64,000 nucleotides of DNA, taken from contig DLHO01000009.1 of NCBI GenBank assembly GCA_002483265.1, forward strand, positions 163,128 to 227,127, written 5' to 3'. The stretch comes from Flavobacteriales bacterium UBA7666 (lineage in GTDB: Bacteria; Bacteroidota; Bacteroidia; Flavobacteriales_D; Crocinitomicaceae). Shown here piece after piece: positions 1 to 8,751 of the stretch. The translations under genes were made by a program, and so were the position numbers. Positions within the stretch are counted from its first letter, which is position 1. The number at the start of each line of letters is the position of its first letter. Below the pieces are notes generated by a model, which saw only the letters and a list, made by a program, of their open reading frames with translations, made no database searches and was not told where the DNA came from.

Positions 1-480
1 TTCGTCGTCTTCATCCGGTTCATTTGCATTCACAATATATTTGTTATACAAACCCATTACTTCCTCGTTGCATTCTCCTTCCGGATGAATTTTTCGAGCA
101 GGTAATGAAATAACCAACAACTCATAGATCGGTGCTGAAATATTCAGTTCATAGGTTTCCGGATGAAGAATAATTAAATTCTCGTCTTCGGAAATCTCTG
201 TTCCAAATTTATAAACAATGCGGTAATCACCGTGAATGTTTACTTCCATCGGATCATTGCAACGATCACATGGAGTGTTAACAGTTCCAGAAAGCGAAAA
301 TTCCGCAATCATCATTGTTTCCTTTTTCTCAAATGCAAGTTCTACCAGAACATTTGCATCATCAATCAGCGTGTCTTCAACACCTTCAAAGAACGATTTG
401 TCTATGTTGAACTCATAGCGATGCGTCCCTATTTTTAATCCGACAAAAGGGATTATGAACTCATTCGTAGATTCCTTCAC
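1..480 (-). CDS. yceD: YceD/DUF177 family protein, 3' end beyond the window
   Basis: YceD proteins are linked to 23S rRNA/L32 maturation, and the gene normally sits directly upstream of rpmF. The visible 160 codons read cleanly on the minus strand. They carry a CDRC cysteine pair (about residues 69-72) followed by the usual beta-rich stretch, and end in an acidic tail at the edge. No in-frame ATG exists at the 5' end; I take GTG at 478-480 as start because a perfect Bacteroidetes -7 box (TACCTTTG, 499-506) lies just upstream. The C-terminus is cut by the window edge and rpmF is expected next. Family assignment is by overall pattern and by the pdxA neighbour. Confidence 0.85.
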   Translation of the reverse strand, partial: MKESTNEFIIPFVGLKIGTHRYEFNIDKSFFEGVEDTLIDDANVLVELAFEKKETMMIAEFSLSGTVNTPCDRCNDPMEVNIHGDYRIVYKFGTEISEDENLIILHPETYELNISAPIYELLVISLPARKIHPEGECNEEVMGLYNKYIVNANEPDEDDE

Positions 481-498
481 TACACAAAAATTGGAGGG

Positions 499-506
499 CA
501 AAGGTA
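499..506 (-). promoter_or_regulatory. -7 promoter box of yceD
   Basis: TACCTTTG on the minus strand matches the Bacteroidetes TAnnTTTG consensus. It ends 18 bases before the GTG start, so the leader is short and has no room for a Shine-Dalgarno sequence. Confidence 0.6.
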
Positions 507-665
507 GAAAAAATAAATCATTATCGATTTAAATTCGCCTAAATTTTATTTTGCCCATGTATTTTATTTCTGTGTTAATGTTTGTTGCGTCAATTTATTA
601 ATCTGAAATTGCTTGATCGGTCTTCATCCGCTACGTCGGATTCTTATCGAAAGCAGTGCTTTCTC

Positions 666-1784
666 TTACTCAATTTCGTGTTGTCGGTCGCCTCTTTTTC
701 TGTGGTGGGCCGACTCCTGAATTTGTAATGGATTGGCTGCAATTTCCTTCAAAAATTTGCGGGTGTTGAAAATGTCAATTGCCAGGTAAATGGCACATCT
801 CATTGACTGAGGATTGGCTTCATTTTTTCCTGCAATATCAAAGGCGGTACCGTGATCCGGTGAAGTTCTTACAATCGGCAATCCTGCTGTATAGTTCACA
901 CCATCTTCAAAAGCCAATGCTTTGAAAGCGGCTAATCCCTGATCGTGATACATGGCTAAAACCGCATCGTATTGACCACGGTTCGGACTGCCAAAAAAAC
1001 CGTCGGCAGGGAAGGGTCCAAGTGCAAAAATATCTTCACCGCGTGCCATATTAATTGCCGGAGTGATTATTTCTGCTTCTTCAGTTCCCATTTTTCCGTT
1101 CTCACTTGCATGTGGATTCAGGCCAAAAACAGCAATTTTCGGACGTTGAATTCCGAAATCTTTTTTCAAGCTGCTATCCAATGCTTTAATCTTTGCCAGG
1201 ATCTTCTCACGAGTTAATGTGCTTGAGACATCTTTTAACGGCACGTGTGTTGTTACCAAAGCCACGCGAAGTGAACCGCTCACCATCATCATCAAAGCTT
1301 CGTCCATCCCGGCTAAATGAGCCAGGTATTCTGTATGTCCCGGAAATTGAAATCCTGCTTTTCCTATGGCTTCTTTTGAGATTGGAGCTGTCACCAGCAC
1401 ATCAATTTTTCCGGCAGCCAGATCTTCTGTCGCTTTTTCTAATGAAAGGAAAGCATACTTTCCACTTGCTTCGGTTCCTTTACCTAATTCAAACTGAACT
1501 TCTTCGTTCCAAACATTGATGATGTTGATCTTGCGATTAACGGCTTCATTCGCTGTTTTGCAACTCTGATAATTGAATTCGGGTTCATTCATTGACTTCT
1601 TGTGAAAGGAAATCGTTTTGGATGAGGCGTAAATAATGGGTGTACAATCCAATAGCAAACGATTATCTGCCAATGCTTTGATCACTACCTCCGGTCCGAT
1701 TCCATTGATATCACCAATGGAGATCCCGACACGAATCGGAACAGCGCGGCCTTCTTCTTTGATTTTTTCTTTCTCTTTTTCCAT
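666..1784 (-). CDS. pdxA: 4-hydroxythreonine-4-phosphate dehydrogenase PdxA
   Basis: PdxA oxidises 4-phosphohydroxy-L-threonine in the DXP-dependent pyridoxal phosphate pathway in the cytoplasm. The 372-residue protein has the N-terminal GDINGIGPE motif (24-32), the PGHTEYLA motif (148-155) and all three metal-binding histidines: H180 (TTHVPL), H225 (NPHASENG) and H280 (MYHDQG). These are offset by exactly 14 from the E. coli ligands H166, H211 and H266. The extra N-terminal residues are a charged Glu/Lys run. The ATG follows the stop of the M17 peptidase gene by one base, so the two are almost certainly co-transcribed. Confidence 0.96.
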   Translation of the reverse strand: MEKEKEKIKEEGRAVPIRVGISIGDINGIGPEVVIKALADNRLLLDCTPIIYASSKTISFHKKSMNEPEFNYQSCKTANEAVNRKINIINVWNEEVQFELGKGTEASGKYAFLSLEKATEDLAAGKIDVLVTAPISKEAIGKAGFQFPGHTEYLAHLAGMDEALMMMVSGSLRVALVTTHVPLKDVSSTLTREKILAKIKALDSSLKKDFGIQRPKIAVFGLNPHASENGKMGTEEAEIITPAINMARGEDIFALGPFPADGFFGSPNRGQYDAVLAMYHDQGLAAFKALAFEDGVNYTAGLPIVRTSPDHGTAFDIAGKNEANPQSMRCAIYLAIDIFNTRKFLKEIAANPLQIQESAHHRKRGDRQHEIE

Positions 1785-1785
1785 C

Positions 1786-3183
1786 TTATGAAAGTCGTTT
1801 TAAGAAGTTAATCATTAAGCGAATTCCTGTTCCTGTTCCACCAAAACCTCTGTAATCCTGAGGTTTGTCTAGGAAAGCTGGCCCGGCAATATCCATGTGG
1901 ATATAAGGTGCTTTCACGAAATGCTCCAGGAATTTTCCTGCGGTAATCATTCCAGCGTAACCGTTTCCGATATTATTTAAATCTGCGATTTTGGACTTCA
2001 TGTCATCGTAGTAATCATCCCAAAAAGGAAACTCAACCACGCGCTCGTATGTTTCCATCCCGGCTTCATTTAAATGGTTGAAATACTTTTTGTCAGCATT
2101 TCCCATGATGATGGATGCGCGGGTACCAATTGCACGTGCAGCAGCTCCAGTTAAGGTTGCTGCATCAATGACTAATTCCGGTTTGAATTTGTCTGAATAA
2201 GCCAATGCATCTGCCAGAATCATGCGTCCTTCCGCATCGGTATTCAAGACTTCTACTGTTGTGCCATCGAACATGGTGATAATGTCACCCGGAGTATATG
2301 CGTTCAATCCCGGGCGATTGTCTGTGGCAGGAATTAATCCAATTAAATGAATTGGAAGCTCCATCATTGCTGCTGCGTAAATGGTTCCGGCCATCATTGC
2401 CGCACCTGCCATATCAGATTTCATGGAATCCATGGAACCTGCGGTAGGTTTTAAGCTCAAACCTCCTGTATCGTAAACAACTCCTTTTCCAACTAGTACA
2501 ATTGGTTTTTTGTTGCTTGCTTTCTTTGGTTTGTATTCAATAATGGTAAATGTTGGCGGATCTACTGAACCTTTATTTACGGATAACAGCCCACCCATTT
2601 TCAATGCTTCGATTTTAGATTTCTCCAGAATCGTTACTGAAAACTTCGCTTCTTTTCCTTTTTCTTCAATTGCTTCTGCAAGTTGTGTTGCATTTAATCC
2701 TGAAACGGGCTCATTTACAAGATCACGTGCCCAGAAAACTGCTTTTATGGTTGCAGAAAGTTCATCGATAGCTGATGAAGTGATCTTTGCAGAGAAATCA
2801 ATTGTTTCTAAAGCAAATTTTTCTTTGGCTGCCTCTTTTCGGTATCTCAAGTACTGATAACAAGAAAGTGCAAATCCTTCTGCGAGCATTAAGCTAGTAG
2901 ATTTTGCTCCATCAATGAAAACGCTTTTGACTTCTTTGGGTAAAGCTCCACGAAGCTTGTGCCCCATGATTCGTTGCTTTTCGTCAGTTGGCTGATCTTT
3001 GATAAACACAAAGTGTTTTCCTTTCAGTGGCAAATGTAGAAATTGGATGTCTGCATTTTTGTGGAAGATTTCTAACTCTTCAGCCACCACTTTTGGAAGC
3101 TTGATCTGCGTTTCAATTTTCTTCCCAACAAGGACAACGAGGCCTTCTTGCTGGTCGAACGCAGCGGATGTATTAAAATTCAT
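1786..3183 (-). CDS. pepA: M17 family leucyl aminopeptidase
   Basis: This is a cytosolic two-metal aminopeptidase that removes N-terminal residues from peptides. The signature NTDAEGRMILADAL is at 314-327. The metal and catalytic residues are all present: K233, D238, K245, D257, D316, E318 and R320. Length (465) is typical of the compact Bacteroidetes members. A weak -7-like element (TATCTTTA, 3207-3214) precedes the ATG. It is the first gene of a two-gene unit with pdxA. The symbol is by family; the exact specificity cannot be read from sequence. Confidence 0.94.
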   Translation of the reverse strand: MNFNTSAAFDQQEGLVVLVGKKIETQIKLPKVVAEELEIFHKNADIQFLHLPLKGKHFVFIKDQPTDEKQRIMGHKLRGALPKEVKSVFIDGAKSTSLMLAEGFALSCYQYLRYRKEAAKEKFALETIDFSAKITSSAIDELSATIKAVFWARDLVNEPVSGLNATQLAEAIEEKGKEAKFSVTILEKSKIEALKMGGLLSVNKGSVDPPTFTIIEYKPKKASNKKPIVLVGKGVVYDTGGLSLKPTAGSMDSMKSDMAGAAMMAGTIYAAAMMELPIHLIGLIPATDNRPGLNAYTPGDIITMFDGTTVEVLNTDAEGRMILADALAYSDKFKPELVIDAATLTGAAARAIGTRASIIMGNADKKYFNHLNEAGMETYERVVEFPFWDDYYDDMKSKIADLNNIGNGYAGMITAGKFLEHFVKAPYIHMDIAGPAFLDKPQDYRGFGGTGTGIRLMINFLKRLS

Positions 3184-3212
3184 ATAAAGTCAAATTATGT
3201 GAATTGTAAAGA

Positions 3213-3252
3213 TACGATTGGAATTACGAATTACGAATGCCGAATGCCGAAT
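3213..3252. repeat. short degenerate 7-base tandem repeat
   Basis: The stretch contains ATTACGA twice followed by ATGCCGA twice, i.e. a 7-base period with two base changes. It lies between the DUF4349 gene end and the peptidase promoter. A fragment of the same text (GAATTACGAATT) recurs at 17900-17911, which suggests a dispersed intergenic family. Confidence 0.5.
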
Positions 3253-3266
3253 TAATGAAGGTTTTC

Positions 3267-4130
3267 TTAATTTTTTTGGTTTTTGAGTTTTCTGTAGCCG
3301 AAAATTCCAGCAGGGATAAGAATTAAAAGGAGCGGCCAAATAGACAAAAGGGATAAAACAATGCTTACAACTCCGATCCAACCTTTTGAAAACGCATTTT
3401 GGGCATTCTCTGAAAATCCGGGAGTGTTTGCAATAGGTGTATTAGAAATTACTTTGTACAATTCAATATCCAGCGTGCTATATCCAACCTGATCGTCTAA
3501 AAATGTTAATCTCGCTTCCTGACTTTCAATTTCTTCGATCAATTCCCTGATTTGTTCTTGAATTTGTAGAAGTTCCTCCATAGTTTGAGCTTTTGAGAGG
3601 AATGCTTCATAGCGTTGCAGATAGGCCCTTTTGCTTTTTAATCTAGTTTCAAGATCAACATATTCGCCGCTTACATCATCTGTTTGAATGTTTTTTGAAA
3701 CGATTTCGTCATCTCCACCTTGAATTACCTGAAGGATATTGTCGAAATTTTTTGCAGGAACCCGCACTTTTAAGGAATAACGAAATTCATAATTCGATTT
3801 ACTGAATTGCTCGTTGTCGTAATATCCTCCCAGAGATTTGAGCGCTTGATCCAGGCGGTTTTTACTTTTTTCGATGTGCTTTGATTCTAAGACCAGATTT
3901 CCGGTTCGGATCAGTTTCTTTTTTAGTTTAGAGACCTGATCGTTTTCTTTTTTGAATTCCTGGTCAATTGAATTGGCAGATGTAACACCGGAACTTTGTT
4001 CCTCTTTTGCAAAATCTGAGCTATTAAGCTCTACCGCATTTTTTGATTCTGCGTGGTTTGAACAGGAGAGCATGAAGATCGGAATGAAGAAGATTCCAAT
4101 GATCAGGTAAGGGTTGATTGATTTTTTCAT
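3267..4130 (-). CDS. DUF4349 lipoprotein with C-terminal membrane helix
   Basis: The 287-residue protein starts with a lipoprotein signal (lipobox LSC, lipid-bearing Cys23). A charged linker follows, then the DUF4349 domain beginning near 'RTGNLVLESKHI' and containing a long heptad-rich helix (QTMEELLQIQEQIRELIEEI). It ends with one membrane helix (about 251-279) and a short basic tail. The function of DUF4349 is unknown; members are predicted envelope proteins with a coiled coil. The gene lies 71 bases downstream of a MarR regulator on the same strand. The gap holds a symmetric operator-like site, so regulation by that MarR protein is a reasonable inference. Confidence 0.85.
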   Translation of the reverse strand: MKKSINPYLIIGIFFIPIFMLSCSNHAESKNAVELNSSDFAKEEQSSGVTSANSIDQEFKKENDQVSKLKKKLIRTGNLVLESKHIEKSKNRLDQALKSLGGYYDNEQFSKSNYEFRYSLKVRVPAKNFDNILQVIQGGDDEIVSKNIQTDDVSGEYVDLETRLKSKRAYLQRYEAFLSKAQTMEELLQIQEQIRELIEEIESQEARLTFLDDQVGYSTLDIELYKVISNTPIANTPGFSENAQNAFSKGWIGVVSIVLSLLSIWPLLLILIPAGIFGYRKLKNQKN

Positions 4131-4140
4131 TTTTCTGAAT

Positions 4141-4170
4141 TTAGTAACTTGTTGTACAAACGTTTACTAA
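4141..4170. promoter_or_regulatory. dyad operator candidate between marR and the DUF4349 gene
   Basis: Two concentric inverted repeats share exactly the same centre. The outer arms are TTAGTAA (4141-4147) and TTACTAA (4164-4170); the core is the perfect palindrome TTGTACAA (4152-4159). This is the architecture expected of a dimeric winged-helix repressor site. It ends 11 bases before the DUF4349 start, in the gap below the marR stop codon. Confidence 0.6.
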
Positions 4171-4201
4171 TTGGGTTCAGTTTGGTCGCAATAAAAAAAT
4201 C

Positions 4202-4657
4202 TTAAGACTTCGAGACCTCTTGCCCGATTGTTTTGAGCATACTAATTGTTTTATTCAGGTTTTTAATGTCTATGTCTTTTAAAAAGCTGGTGTAAAACTC
4301 TTCAAACATTTTGTTGTAAACGCGACACAATTTTTTTCCTTTATCAGTCAAGTAAAGGATGTTGTTTCTTCTGTCTATTGGATCTTCCTTGCGAAGCAGC
4401 AGGCCTTTTAAAGAGAGTTTGTTGATGATTGGTGTGAGATTAGCTTTATTCTTTCGAACGCGTTCTGCTACTTCTTTCTGATTGACCTGATTGCTTCTGG
4501 ATAATACCATCAAAACCTCGAGCATTTCAACAGTGATTCCCAGATCATTGTTTTTTAATTGCTTTTTAAAATAAGTTTGAATGATAAAACGCATGTCTTT
4601 GATAGAATCAATCAATTCTATCAATTTAACCATATTGGTATTTTCTATTTCAATCAT
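4202..4657 (-). CDS. MarR family transcriptional regulator
   Basis: This is a 151-residue winged-helix DNA-binding protein. The recognition helix region is NQKEVAERVRKNKANLTPII (59-78). The beta-wing follows with the family motif DPIDRRNN (92-99), then the dimerisation helices. MarR proteins usually repress their own gene and a neighbour, and are released by small phenolic or oxidative ligands. The next gene encodes a DUF4349 lipoprotein with a dyad site at its promoter. A second spaced inverted repeat (AGTTAC 4682-4687, GTAACT 4708-4713) lies ahead of marR itself and could be an autoregulatory site. The ligand is unknown. Confidence 0.9.
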   Translation of the reverse strand: MIEIENTNMVKLIELIDSIKDMRFIIQTYFKKQLKNNDLGITVEMLEVLMVLSRSNQVNQKEVAERVRKNKANLTPIINKLSLKGLLLRKEDPIDRRNNILYLTDKGKKLCRVYNKMFEEFYTSFLKDIDIKNLNKTISMLKTIGQEVSKS

Positions 4658-4760
4658 GCTGTGATTTAAGTCAAAGCACTAAGTTACGACCAAAACGGTT
4701 ATTTAATGTAACTAACGCTTTGAAAATTAGTGAAGTGTATGACTTGTTTAGTGATTGGTT

Positions 4761-4790
4761 GCCAAAGGGATAAATAATTCACCCTTTGGC
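4761..4790. terminator. hairpin downstream of the MORN-repeat gene
   Basis: A perfect 9-bp stem, GCCAAAGGG (4761-4769) with CCCTTTGGC (4782-4790), closes a 12-base loop. It sits just past the stop codon of the large minus-strand gene. There is no T-run on the minus-strand exit side, so an intrinsic terminator role is only moderately supported. Confidence 0.4.
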
Positions 4791-4814
4791 ACTTGGTTTA
4801 TTTTATAAATTACC

Positions 4815-7800
4815 TTATTCTCCGTAATTCATGTATATTTCTTCTTCTCCGTAATAACCTTCCGGAGCATCTCCACTGTTCATGTTTATTCCGTAATATT
4901 TTCGTTTTAGTTCTTTCCCTATTTGATAGGTAATGACACTTACGTCCAATAATTTTTCCTGGTAACTCAGAATGGCATCGAGATTTTCTAAATTCGGATT
5001 CAAACAAATTTCACTCATGTTCTTCACACTTCCTAAATCGCCTTTAAGCCATCTACCGTTGCGTTTTCCCAACACATATTCACCAACCTGATTCAGGTTG
5101 CCATTGACATCATATAACTTCCAGATTCCGGTTGGCAAACCATTTTTGACCCATCCTTCATTTTGGATGGAACCGTTATCGTAATAGTTTTTGACGTATC
5201 CGTTTTTCCGGTGCTGCGTACTGTCTTTTTCCCAGAAACAATAAAGCATGCGTTCTTCGTTATGATCTGTGTGGGAACAATCATACTTCTCGAATTTTTC
5301 AATAATCCAGCTTTTGCTTAAAGGATTGTCATTCTCATCCAGGTAATAAACAATTCCTTTTGATTTGAATTTGATGCTGTCGTTGATTGAGATAATACTG
5401 TCAAAATATTCCACTTCCATCAATTTTTTTCCGAAGTAATTGAAGTATTTCCAGCAACCTGTTTTGATCCCTTTTGAAATGCTTCCGATTCTTGCAATGG
5501 TGTCATTCGGATAGTATTTGGTGATGTGGTAATCAATTCCTGCCTTGTTTACCAGGCTTGGTCTTCCATAATAGGGCTCATAAAGACCATAATCTGAATA
5601 ACCTGCCTGATAAATCAGTTGATCAATACTTGAACTGGTGGTGATATCTCCAAAATTGAACGGAATGGAATCTCTCCAATCGAATTCATAGCGAACACTC
5701 AATTCATTTTCTTCCCAGATCTTTTCTTCAATGGGTTGGTTGTATTGAAATTTCACGTACTGATATTTGAAACCCAAAGTATCAAAAGCTTCGTAATCAT
5801 CGATGGGCTGACCGCTTAAAAAGAATCCCTTTTTTGCCAATTTACCATTGGAATGATAGGCAACGGATTCTCCTTGCAAAGCCCCGTTTTTGAAACTTAA
5901 GTCAAAGATCAACACAGAATCTTTTTCCGGACTGGTAAAGTATGTTTTTACATTTCCATCAATATATCCGTTTCTATAATAAGATTGGCTGAAGAATAAC
6001 TTGTTTCTTTTGAATTCAAGACCTTCCTTAGCGCCCTCTACAAAATTTGCGTAAGTCAGCGTATCACCTTGCCAGCTGGTTGTGGTATATGAACCGGTCA
6101 GATCTCCATTTTTAAACGAGCATTTTGATTCCAGATAATAGGTCTTTTTTAGGGGGTAACTTTGATATTTAGCAAGCGGATCCTCGTAACCGTACATTTC
6201 TTCGTCGCCTTTTGGTTTCGGTTTTGGCATAGCTACACCATAATCCAGATTGTCGCCATGTGCCTCGCCGTCTTTGTAACCAATGGTAGATCTTACTTTT
6301 CCGTATTGATCTTTGTAAGTCCAGATTCCTTCCGGTTTTCCATTGAGGTATTTTCCTTCAACAGAAGTGAATTCAGATAGTCCGATTACCGGAGTGTTTC
6401 TACCGTAATACTCTTCATCACCCGCATCTGATCGTCCGTCCAGATTGTATTCCTGACGCTCATAAAGTGCTAAGAATACTCCGTAAAGATTTGAAAACAT
6501 TCCGGTTATCGTATGTGAAAGTTGACTGGAACCACCGAATTCTGAAACGTATCCCAAAAGCAAGTCGTTTCTCTTTTTGGATTTCAGATAGGATTTTACT
6601 GCTGCCTGATACAATTTCAAATCTGTTTTGGCATTTGGGAGTGATAATTGAATAGATTGATCACTTGCTTTTACACTGAAACTTCCTTTTTTATCCGTTA
6701 ATTTAAATGTTCCGGTGAAAGGTTTTCCATTGACAAGCAGTTCCTGATCTTTCTCAACGGAGTATTTGTATTCCCAGTAGAATGCAAATCTTTCAAGCGG
6801 AATAGTATCAGATATCGTGCTTTTCCAGTATTCATCCAGTGTTCCATTTTGAATTGTTTTGAGCTCCAGATTTTTGAATTTCCAAGTCTTAACAGCGTTG
6901 GCATTTAGGTAGTCTTCTGAGAAAACGACTTCTTCAGTTGCAACAGTATCACCCATCAAATTCTTTTGTAGAATATGCAGTGTTCTAATTTTGGGATAAA
7001 AATAAACTTGTTTGGCAAGGGAAGAATCTACCTTAAAAAGCTCTTCGATCAGTAAAAGCTTTTCAGGCATTTCGCCCGATTTCAGCTCTTTGTCTTCGGA
7101 ATAAATGATAGTCGGATTGCCATAATTGCGATCGTAATCTTTGTTATTAATTGTAATGAAAGCGTAATTTTTATTAGGTGGACTGCTTGTCATATTTCCT
7201 TTTGAATCGTGCCATGTTTCGTAGTACAGCACCCCATTGTAATCGTAAAAGCGTTGAACATATTTATTGGAATCTGAAATGAAAACAACTTCATTTGCAA
7301 TGGTTCCGTTGTCCCAATAAACTGGCTCTTCTTTCAAAAGCGTTCCATCTTTGACTTCAAATCGGTATTTAAGTTGTCCGTTTTGGTAATAATTTTCTAC
7401 AATTCCTTCATAACTATATAAATAACCCATTGAGTCAATAAGGTCGTTGAGTTTGTATCTTTTTCCATTTACAAATTCATAGAATTCGTTTGGATTGTAG
7501 TCTGCCCCTTCTGAAAAATCCATTTCTGGTTCGTAATACTCTCTTTCATACATTTCCTCTTCACCTTCATAACTGGTGAGGTTTTCTTCCGGTAATTCAA
7601 TGTTGTCGGTTTCCGTATTGTGCACGGTCAGAAAATAGATGAAATCAGGAAATTCTGTTTCGTATCCCTGATCGTAATCCCCGGGAAGAGCCGTGGAAGT
7701 TATGCTATTGTGTAGTATCAAAGAATCGTTTCTTTCATCATTCATGAATTCGTAGGGAATGATACTGTGACGAATGATGGGAGATTTTCCTCTTTTTTTA

Positions 7801-8711
7801 TCACTTCGAAGTGTGTAACGGTCGATCAGAACCTTTTCTTTTCCTTTTGTTACGATCAATTTCCCTTTTTTATCAACGGTAACGGTGGTTTTAAATTCGT
7901 AGATCTCCCATGATCCGGAAGCTTGGTCAGCAAGGAAATTCCCGGAAGTCAGCAACTCCTGATTCTCATAGATACTAAAAGGTCCATTTTTTAATCCGTC
8001 TAAAAAGGTAAAAGTCGTTTTTGTTGTATCATAGATCGCTTTTTGCAAACGGTTTTCTATCGTTTCTTTCGGGTTGTAGGTGTAATTTTCATCGAATTTC
8101 TGAACATATTCCAATAAACGCCAAGTACCTGTTTTTTCACTGTTCAAATAACTTCCGGATTTCACCATTTTTCCTTCAGGAGTAAACCAAGTGCTTTGTC
8201 CTTCGATCATGTTGTTTTTAATCGAAAAGTAGGCCGCAACAATGTCGTTTTTGTATCGAAGAACTCGCTTGGAAATGTAGGGAATGTCGCGATAGAACAT
8301 TACATAATCGCCATCTGGCAGACTAACAAGTGCCGGAGTAGGATCAACCGTAATCGTATTGTCGGTAGTTACCATGAAATAGGGATAAGACTCCAGGATT
8401 TCTTCAAAATCCTTCAGGTACTTTTTATAAGACTTAGGAAATTTAATGGCGGTTTTTTTCTCTAACTCAGTAACCGGTTCTTCACTTATTGAAACTATTT
8501 TTTCGTTTCGATCATCTCTTTTGATTACTTCCTTGCGATCTGCAAAATTCATATAGTATTCCTGCATTCCCACAACAGCCTGTTGGTGAGGATATACATG
8601 ATAACTTTTGCCTTCAATAGTTACTTTTTCTGTTTGGGTATGTCCAAAGAGCGAAGTAAGTGAAATAATGAAAGCAAGGATGAATTTCCTTCCTAATTGA
8701 TTGTTGGTCAT
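4815..8711 (-). CDS. giant exported MORN_2-repeat protein
   Basis: The reading frame is open further upstream, but the ATG at 8709-8711 is preferred. It begins a signal peptide (MTNNQLGRKFILAFIISLTS, cut near HTQ) and leaves a 40-base gap after the upstream gene. The mature protein of about 1270 residues is built largely of MORN_2-type units. These have the pattern 'NGx(hydrophobic)xxxGxY/F..GxxxGxW', for example NGNLNQVGEYVLGKRNGRW near the C-terminus. No enzymatic domain or T9SS sorting domain is recognisable. Acidic tyrosine-rich patches recur four times (EEEMY, DEEYYG, DEEMYG, EEEIY). Such proteins are often auto-named YwqK antitoxins, which the sequence does not support. Role unknown; periplasmic or surface location is likely. 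Confidence 0.75.
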   Translation of the reverse strand: MTNNQLGRKFILAFIISLTSLFGHTQTEKVTIEGKSYHVYPHQQAVVGMQEYYMNFADRKEVIKRDDRNEKIVSISEEPVTELEKKTAIKFPKSYKKYLKDFEEILESYPYFMVTTDNTITVDPTPALVSLPDGDYVMFYRDIPYISKRVLRYKNDIVAAYFSIKNNMIEGQSTWFTPEGKMVKSGSYLNSEKTGTWRLLEYVQKFDENYTYNPKETIENRLQKAIYDTTKTTFTFLDGLKNGPFSIYENQELLTSGNFLADQASGSWEIYEFKTTVTVDKKGKLIVTKGKEKVLIDRYTLRSDKKRGKSPIIRHSIIPYEFMNDERNDSLILHNSITSTALPGDYDQGYETEFPDFIYFLTVHNTETDNIELPEENLTSYEGEEEMYEREYYEPEMDFSEGADYNPNEFYEFVNGKRYKLNDLIDSMGYLYSYEGIVENYYQNGQLKYRFEVKDGTLLKEEPVYWDNGTIANEVVFISDSNKYVQRFYDYNGVLYYETWHDSKGNMTSSPPNKNYAFITINNKDYDRNYGNPTIIYSEDKELKSGEMPEKLLLIEELFKVDSSLAKQVYFYPKIRTLHILQKNLMGDTVATEEVVFSEDYLNANAVKTWKFKNLELKTIQNGTLDEYWKSTISDTIPLERFAFYWEYKYSVEKDQELLVNGKPFTGTFKLTDKKGSFSVKASDQSIQLSLPNAKTDLKLYQAAVKSYLKSKKRNDLLLGYVSEFGGSSQLSHTITGMFSNLYGVFLALYERQEYNLDGRSDAGDEEYYGRNTPVIGLSEFTSVEGKYLNGKPEGIWTYKDQYGKVRSTIGYKDGEAHGDNLDYGVAMPKPKPKGDEEMYGYEDPLAKYQSYPLKKTYYLESKCSFKNGDLTGSYTTTSWQGDTLTYANFVEGAKEGLEFKRNKLFFSQSYYRNGYIDGNVKTYFTSPEKDSVLIFDLSFKNGALQGESVAYHSNGKLAKKGFFLSGQPIDDYEAFDTLGFKYQYVKFQYNQPIEEKIWEENELSVRYEFDWRDSIPFNFGDITTSSSIDQLIYQAGYSDYGLYEPYYGRPSLVNKAGIDYHITKYYPNDTIARIGSISKGIKTGCWKYFNYFGKKLMEVEYFDSIISINDSIKFKSKGIVYYLDENDNPLSKSWIIEKFEKYDCSHTDHNEERMLYCFWEKDSTQHRKNGYVKNYYDNGSIQNEGWVKNGLPTGIWKLYDVNGNLNQVGEYVLGKRNGRWLKGDLGSVKNMSEICLNPNLENLDAILSYQEKLLDVSVITYQIGKELKRKYYGINMNSGDAPEGYYGEEEIYMNYGE

Positions 8712-8751
8712 GGAATTATAGGGTTTAATTGAATGCGAAAATAAGCGAATA

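Noticed and set aside
4815..8711. Reading the MORN_2 protein as a YwqK-type antitoxin
   Set aside because: It is exported and has about 1300 residues, and no toxin gene is adjacent. The label comes from automated naming, not from sequence evidence.
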